A DNA stretch of 64,000 bases, taken from Limnobaculum allomyrinae. Its GTDB lineage: Bacteria; Pseudomonadota; Gammaproteobacteria; Enterobacterales; Enterobacteriaceae. The stretch is from assembly GCF_016649425.1 (NCBI RefSeq), contig NZ_JADRCR010000001.1:1-64000 (forward strand), written 5' to 3'. How positions within the stretch are numbered: the stretch's first letter is position 1; every line of letters starts with the position of its first letter. A program made the translations under genes and the position numbers. The notes under the pieces are model-generated. The model did not search any database and had not been told where the DNA came from. It saw only the letters and a program-made list of their open reading frames with translations. Below, one piece after another: positions 60,018-64,000 of the stretch.

Positions 60018-60773
60018 ATGTTAAATAGGCTTGCAAAGCGAATATCTATTGGGGTTTTAGTCCTTTTAGTGATGCCGGTATTTGTTTGGTTTATTGACTG
60101 GACATGGACACCCAATGAAGACAATCCTATTCTTAAACCATTATTCTGGATGACAGAAACCGCCAGTTCTCCCTGGGGAGCCATTACCAGTGTGGTGCTG
60201 GCACTATGGTTTGTCTGGCGTTTGCGACTCGCATTTAAACCAGGTGCTTTGCTGATAGCTATACTGGCAGTGACAATTGTTGGTGGGCAGGGCATAAAAT
60301 CAGCCATTAAAGAGACCATGGAAGAACCTCGTCCGTTTGTTCTCTGGATGGAGAATGAATATCAACTGGATGATAATGCGTTTTATGCATTGCCGCGCAA
60401 AGAACGGGCTCGCATTGTGGAGCAGCATCTTAAAGATGAAGAGAGAGTTCCACCCTGGCTGTCTAAGCACTGGGAACGAGAAACTGGCTACTCATTTCCA
60501 TCAGGCCATACACTGTTCACGGCAACCTGGGCTCTGTTGGGAATAGGAATGCTGTGGCCACGCCGTCGTTATATAAGTGCTGTTATTCTGATGGCCTGGG
60601 CCGTTACCGTGGCAGGTAGCCGATTGTTGCTTGGAATGCACTGGCCGGAAGATTTAATTGTTTCTGTTTTACTCAGTGGTCTATTGGCTTATCTGGGCTG
60701 TCGAGTGGCCGAATTTTGGGTGTTTTCTCCCAGGCCGGTTGCCGTGAACATTACGGAAAAGTGCGAAGAATAG
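60018..60773 (+). CDS. pgpB: phosphatidylglycerophosphatase B / undecaprenyl pyrophosphatase
   Basis: 251 residues with six membrane helices. PAP2 motifs: KETMEEPRP, PSGHTLF and SRLLLGMHWPEDLI. It removes phosphate from phosphatidylglycerophosphate and undecaprenyl pyrophosphate at the periplasmic face. Divergent from ribA. Confidence 0.94.
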   Translation: MLNRLAKRISIGVLVLLVMPVFVWFIDWTWTPNEDNPILKPLFWMTETASSPWGAITSVVLALWFVWRLRLAFKPGALLIAILAVTIVGGQGIKSAIKETMEEPRPFVLWMENEYQLDDNAFYALPRKERARIVEQHLKDEERVPPWLSKHWERETGYSFPSGHTLFTATWALLGIGMLWPRRRYISAVILMAWAVTVAGSRLLLGMHWPEDLIVSVLLSGLLAYLGCRVAEFWVFSPRPVAVNITEKCEE

Positions 60774-60973
60774 TGAATACAAAACGATACTATTCGCCAG
60801 GACTCTCCAGAGTCAGTAAGATTGTGTGATAGTATTATTAGGTTATGTCAGTGATAAACAGCTCACGGAAAGAAGAGAGATTTTCTATCTGTGAGTAGAA
60901 ATGCTAAGTTATAGAACATTAATCAAGTATTCTTGGTATAATTCATCCGTTTATCTCCATTTTGGATAGCATT

Positions 60974-61294
60974 GTGAAATATTTAATAATTGGACTCATC
61001 GCCGTTGTTATTCTGGTTATCTCAGTAACATTAGGCGCACATAATGAACAGGTCGTTACGTTCAACTTCTTAATTGCCAAGGGTGATTATGCTCTGTCTA
61101 CCCTGTTGGCGATATTATTCGGCGGTGGCTTTATTCTGGGCTGGTTGATCAGTGGCCTGTTTTATCTACGTTTACGTTTGCGTTTAGGTCGTGCCGAGCG
61201 TCAGATTAAACGTTTACAACAAGCTGCTACACCTTCTCCGTCACCGGTCAGCGAGCCTGCACCTGTGGCGTTGCCGCAACCCACAAAGGAATAA
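60974..61294 (+). CDS. lapA: lipopolysaccharide assembly protein A
   Basis: 106 residues from the GTG at 60974 (VKYLIIGLIAVVI), matching the E. coli start MKYLL; the in-frame TTG at 60962 is less likely. Two membrane helices (about 2-22 and 38-63), then a basic coiled tail. Works with LapB on LpxC stability and LPS assembly. Stop is six bases before lapB. Confidence 0.93.
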   Translation: MKYLIIGLIAVVILVISVTLGAHNEQVVTFNFLIAKGDYALSTLLAILFGGGFILGWLISGLFYLRLRLRLGRAERQIKRLQQAATPSPSPVSEPAPVALPQPTKE

Positions 61295-61300
61295 GGCTGT

Positions 61301-62470
61301 ATGCTAGAACTGCTGTTTCTGTTGTTGCCCGTAGCCGCCGCGTACGGCTGGTATATGGGCCGAAGAGGCGTACAACAGGAGCGGCAGCAGGAAGCGAATA
61401 AACTGTCACGCGGTTATGTGGACGGGGTTAACTTTCTGCTTTCTAACCAACAAGATAAAGCCGTTGATCTCTTTGTTGATATGTTAAAAGAGGATGGCGG
61501 CGCTTTTGAAGCTCACCTGACCTTAGGTAACTTATTCCGTTCACGGGGTGAAGTTGACCGGGCTATCCGTATTCACCAGTCTTTGATTGAGAGTGCTTCC
61601 CTGACGTTTGAACAGCGTTTGCTGGTTACCCAGCAATTAGGCTGGGACTATATGGCGGCAGGCCTTTACGATCGCGCTGAACAGATGTTTATCCAGCTAA
61701 TTGATGAAGCTGACTTCCGTGTTCCTGCGTTGAAGCAGTTGCTGATTATTTATCAGGCAACCAGCGATTGGCAGCAGGCGATTGAAATGGCTGAAAAATT
61801 GGTTAAAGCGGGAAAAGATGAGTTTCGACTTGAGATTGCCCATTTTTACTGTGAGTTAGCCTTACAGGCGATAGGCTCTGAAGATCTGGATAAAGCCATG
61901 GGGCTGCTGAAAAAGGCCGCTTCTGCAGATAAAAACTGCGCCCGGGTATCGATTATGTCCGGCCGTATCTGGATTGCCCGCGGTGATGATACCAAAGCGA
62001 TTAATGAGCTCGAGCGAGTTATCGAGCAGGATAAAGATTTTGTCAGCGAAACTATCCCCATGCTGTATGAATGCTATCAACGGTTACAGCAACCTGAGCG
62101 TTGGATAGAGTACCTGAAGCGCTGTGTGGCAGAAAACACCGGTTCAGAGGCAGAATTAAGACTGGCGGATATGCTGGAGCAAACTGAAGGTCGGGATGTC
62201 GCTCAAACCTATATTAACCGTCAATTACAGCTTCATCCAACTACCCGTGGTTTCTATCGTCTGATGGATTACCAACTGGCGGAAGCAGAAGAAGGACGGG
62301 CGAAAGAGAGCCTGATCGTGTTACGCGAGATGGTTGGTGAACAAATTCGTATTCGCCCACGTTATCGTTGTGAAAAATGCGGGTTAACGGCTAATTCCCT
62401 CTACTGGCATTGCCCATCTTGTCGGGCATGGTCAACGGTGAAACCTATCCGTGGGTTAGATGGTCAATAA
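61301..62470 (+). CDS. lapB: lipopolysaccharide assembly protein B
   Basis: 389 residues. One N-terminal membrane helix, nine or so TPR repeats across about 35-350, and a C-terminal rubredoxin-like metal site CEKCG...CPSC. Adapter that presents LpxC to FtsH and so limits LPS synthesis. Co-transcribed with lapA. Confidence 0.96.
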   Translation: MLELLFLLLPVAAAYGWYMGRRGVQQERQQEANKLSRGYVDGVNFLLSNQQDKAVDLFVDMLKEDGGAFEAHLTLGNLFRSRGEVDRAIRIHQSLIESASLTFEQRLLVTQQLGWDYMAAGLYDRAEQMFIQLIDEADFRVPALKQLLIIYQATSDWQQAIEMAEKLVKAGKDEFRLEIAHFYCELALQAIGSEDLDKAMGLLKKAASADKNCARVSIMSGRIWIARGDDTKAINELERVIEQDKDFVSETIPMLYECYQRLQQPERWIEYLKRCVAENTGSEAELRLADMLEQTEGRDVAQTYINRQLQLHPTTRGFYRLMDYQLAEAEEGRAKESLIVLREMVGEQIRIRPRYRCEKCGLTANSLYWHCPSCRAWSTVKPIRGLDGQ

Positions 62471-62481
62471 ACAGATGATAG

Positions 62482-62504
62482 CCTGATAGCAGTCAGGTTT
62501 TTTT
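62482..62504 (+). terminator. weak terminator between lapB and pyrF
   Basis: CCTGA (62482-62486) pairs with TCAGG (62493-62497), followed by seven T. A five-base stem would allow partial read-through into pyrF. Confidence 0.6.
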
Positions 62505-62531
62505 AGTAAAAATGCATTACAGGAAAACAGT

Positions 62532-63233
62532 ATGTCGATGTCGACTTCACCCATAATTGTTGCACTGGATTACGATAATCAACGCTCAGCGCTTGAACTG
62601 GCCGATAAAATAGAACCTAAAGATTGCCGGCTGAAAATTGGTAAAGAGATGTTCTCTCTTTGTGGTCCTGAATTGGTACGTGAGTTACATCATCGTGGTT
62701 TTGATGTTTTTTTAGATCTGAAATTTCATGATATTCCTAATACGGTAGCGAAGAGCGTCGCGGCAGCAGCTGAATTGGGCGTCTGGATGGTTGATGTGCA
62801 TGCCAGCGGCGGGGGGCGTATGTTAGAAGCGGCGAAGAAAGCACTTTTGCCTTATGGCGATTCTGCGCCTAAGCTAATTGCCGTAACAGTATTAACCAGT
62901 ATGGATGAGAGCGATTTAAGAGGCATTGGTATTACCTCTTCGCTGGAAGAACATGCAGAAAGGTTGGCGCGTCTGGCGAAAGATAATGGCCTTGATGGTG
63001 TTGTGTGTTCAGCCCATGAAGCTCGTCATTTGAAATCACTGTTTGGGCCGGCATTCCAGTTAGTGACACCGGGTATTCGCCCTGTAGGTAGTGATATTGG
63101 CGATCAGCGCCGGGTAATGACGCCTCCACAGGCTCTGGATGCGGGTGTCGACTATATGGTTATTGGTCGTCCTATTACACAGTCGGCTAATCCGGCTCAG
63201 GCTTTGCAGAATATTCTGGCCAGTCTGGCCTAA
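62532..63233 (+). CDS. pyrF: orotidine-5'-phosphate decarboxylase
   Basis: 233 residues. The catalytic Lys-Asp array is in [30 protein letters not shown] and the [10 protein letters not shown] phosphate site are intact. Final step to UMP. AGGA precedes the ATG. The N-terminus is about 10 residues shorter than in E. coli. Confidence 0.96.
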   Translation: MSMSTSPIIVALDYDNQRSALELADKIEPKDCRLKIGKEMFSLCGPELVRELHHRGFDVFLDLKFHDIPNTVAKSVAAAAELGVWMVDVHASGGGRMLEAAKKALLPYGDSAPKLIAVTVLTSMDESDLRGIGITSSLEEHAERLARLAKDNGLDGVVCSAHEARHLKSLFGPAFQLVTPGIRPVGSDIGDQRRVMTPPQALDAGVDYMVIGRPITQSANPAQALQNILASLA

Positions 63234-63249
63234 TCAATGTGGCACGATC

Positions 63250-63576
63250 ATGACAGATAATAACAGTCGTTTAGTTTATTCTACTGATTCCGGCCGTATT
63301 AAACCGGAAGAGGTTAAAGTTGAACGCTCCAAAGGGGATGGTGTCGTCAGAATTCAACGGCAAACCAGTGGGCGTAAAGGAAAGGGTGTTTGTATTATCA
63401 CCGGTTTGGATCTCGACGATACCGAATTGCAGAAACTGGCTGCCGAGCTAAAGAAAAAGTGCGGATGTGGCGGTGCGGTAAAGGATGGTCTGATTGAAAT
63501 TCAAGGTGATAAACGCGATGAGTTAAAAGTGCTGCTAGAATATAAAGGATTCAAAGTTAAACTGGCGGGTGGTTAG
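63250..63576 (+). CDS. yciH: YciH, SUI1/eIF1-like protein
   Basis: 108 residues from the ATG at 63250 (MTDNNSRLVYSTDSGRI); the longer frame upstream is only overlap with pyrF. GKGVCIITGLDLDD and KKKCGCGGAVKDGLIEIQGD are the eIF1 core. Thought to act in translation initiation fidelity. 16 bases after pyrF. Confidence 0.94.
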   Translation: MTDNNSRLVYSTDSGRIKPEEVKVERSKGDGVVRIQRQTSGRKGKGVCIITGLDLDDTELQKLAAELKKKCGCGGAVKDGLIEIQGDKRDELKVLLEYKGFKVKLAGG

Positions 63577-63658
63577 TTTAACTACTGGATTTTTGGAATG
63601 ATATCTCACTTTTTCAGTTAAATTTCTGTCAGTCTGTTTTATAGTTTATGTTGATAAA

Positions 63659-64000
63659 ATGAATAAAAAAGCGTTTTATACCGAGTTGCACCGGGATCTG
63701 GCAGCACTGATTGCAGGGGAGCCGGATCTGATAGCGACATTTGCTAATACCAGTGCTTTATTATTTGAGCGACTGGAAGCCGTTAACTGGGCAGGTTTCT
63801 ACCTGTTGCAAGATGATGTACTGGTTCTGGGACCTTTTCAGGGAAAGATTGCCTGTACACGTATCCCTGTTGGTAGGGGAGTTTGCGGTACGGCAGTTAA
63901 GGAAAATCAAATTCAACGTATTGATGACGTTCATCAATTTGAAGGACACATTGCCTGCGACAGTGCAAGCAATGCGGAGATAGTGCTTCCTGTTTATCAG
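63659..64000 (+). CDS. msrC: free methionine-(R)-sulfoxide reductase, N-terminal part
   Basis: The ATG at 63659 opens a frame running off the window, 114 codons. NWAGFYLLQDDVLVLGPFQG, RIPVGRGVCGTAV and GHIACDSASNAEIVLPVY match the GAF-domain MsrC (YebR). Conserved cysteines in GVCGTA and IACDSAS are present; the remaining C-terminus is beyond the window. Reduces free methionine-R-sulfoxide. In E. coli this gene is elsewhere. Confidence 0.92.
   Translation, partial: MNKKAFYTELHRDLAALIAGEPDLIATFANTSALLFERLEAVNWAGFYLLQDDVLVLGPFQGKIACTRIPVGRGVCGTAVKENQIQRIDDVHQFEGHIACDSASNAEIVLPVYQ

Overview
This window is a chromosomal segment of a gammaproteobacterium of the order Enterobacterales. The housekeeping genes are close relatives of their Escherichia coli counterparts and keep much of the E. 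coli order (hinT-lpoB-nagZ-ycfP-ndh, mfd, lolCDE-nagK-cobB, potABCD, pepT, roxA, rnm, yciO, rluB, yciK, sohB, yciN, topA, cysB, ribA, pgpB, lapAB, pyrF, yciH). Divergence and missing neighbours (no btuR, acnA or trp genes where E. coli has them) suggest a deep branch. My impression is a Budviciaceae-like genome such as Pragia or Limnobaculum, but the sequence alone does not prove this.

Region 1 (1-7480) is accessory. It opens with the end of a phage tail-fibre assembly gene, then a displaced 3' fragment of isocitrate dehydrogenase (icd), the usual scar of an e14/phage-21-type prophage integrated in icd. Beyond it lie decayed pieces of an integrase and of a DNA polymerase III theta (holE/hot-like) gene, a hypothetical gene, uspF, a candidate CRP-controlled small RNA encoding a 24-residue protein, the intact holE, and an autotransporter gene split by one in-frame amber codon.

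Region 2 (7600-21660) is core: cell-wall recycling and synthesis (LpoB, NagZ), respiration (Ndh, with a perfect FNR box), transcription-coupled repair (Mfd), lipoprotein export (LolCDE), NagK and the CobB deacylase.

Region 3 (21660-38350) holds a large repeat cluster (a hairpin array plus five 118-bp tandem units), a carbamoylase-type M20 hydrolase, the spermidine/putrescine transporter PotABCD, peptidase T, a full dipeptide transporter DppABCDF, the RoxA ribosomal oxygenase and the RNase Rnm.

Region 4 (40230-51900) is a metabolic island sitting where E. coli has btuR. One operon combines four poorly characterised families (PRD protein, SFCGS-motif protein, DUF4312-like protein, and DUF4311/DUF4310-like membrane proteins) with an amidohydrolase, a PLP-dependent ammonia-lyase-like enzyme and a 2-keto-3-deoxy-6-phosphogluconate-type aldolase. 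It is followed by a PRD/EIIA regulator, then a DcuC-family transporter with an AbgA-like amidohydrolase. I infer uptake and breakdown of an N-acylated amino-sugar acid or related compound by a non-canonical, possibly PTS-linked permease. This is the strongest candidate for an under-described system.

Region 5 (51900-64000) is core again: YciK, SohB, YciN, TopA, CysB, RibA, PgpB, LapA/LapB, PyrF, YciH and the start of MsrC.

A dispersed repeat family (four loci: 22084-22650, 38408-38509, 46341-46447, 53950-54043) shares a conserved CCGGCC palindrome and a GCTAAGTAC box. At three of the four loci it is joined, always on the same side, to a row of tight hairpins with small loops. I know of no described family with this composite layout.
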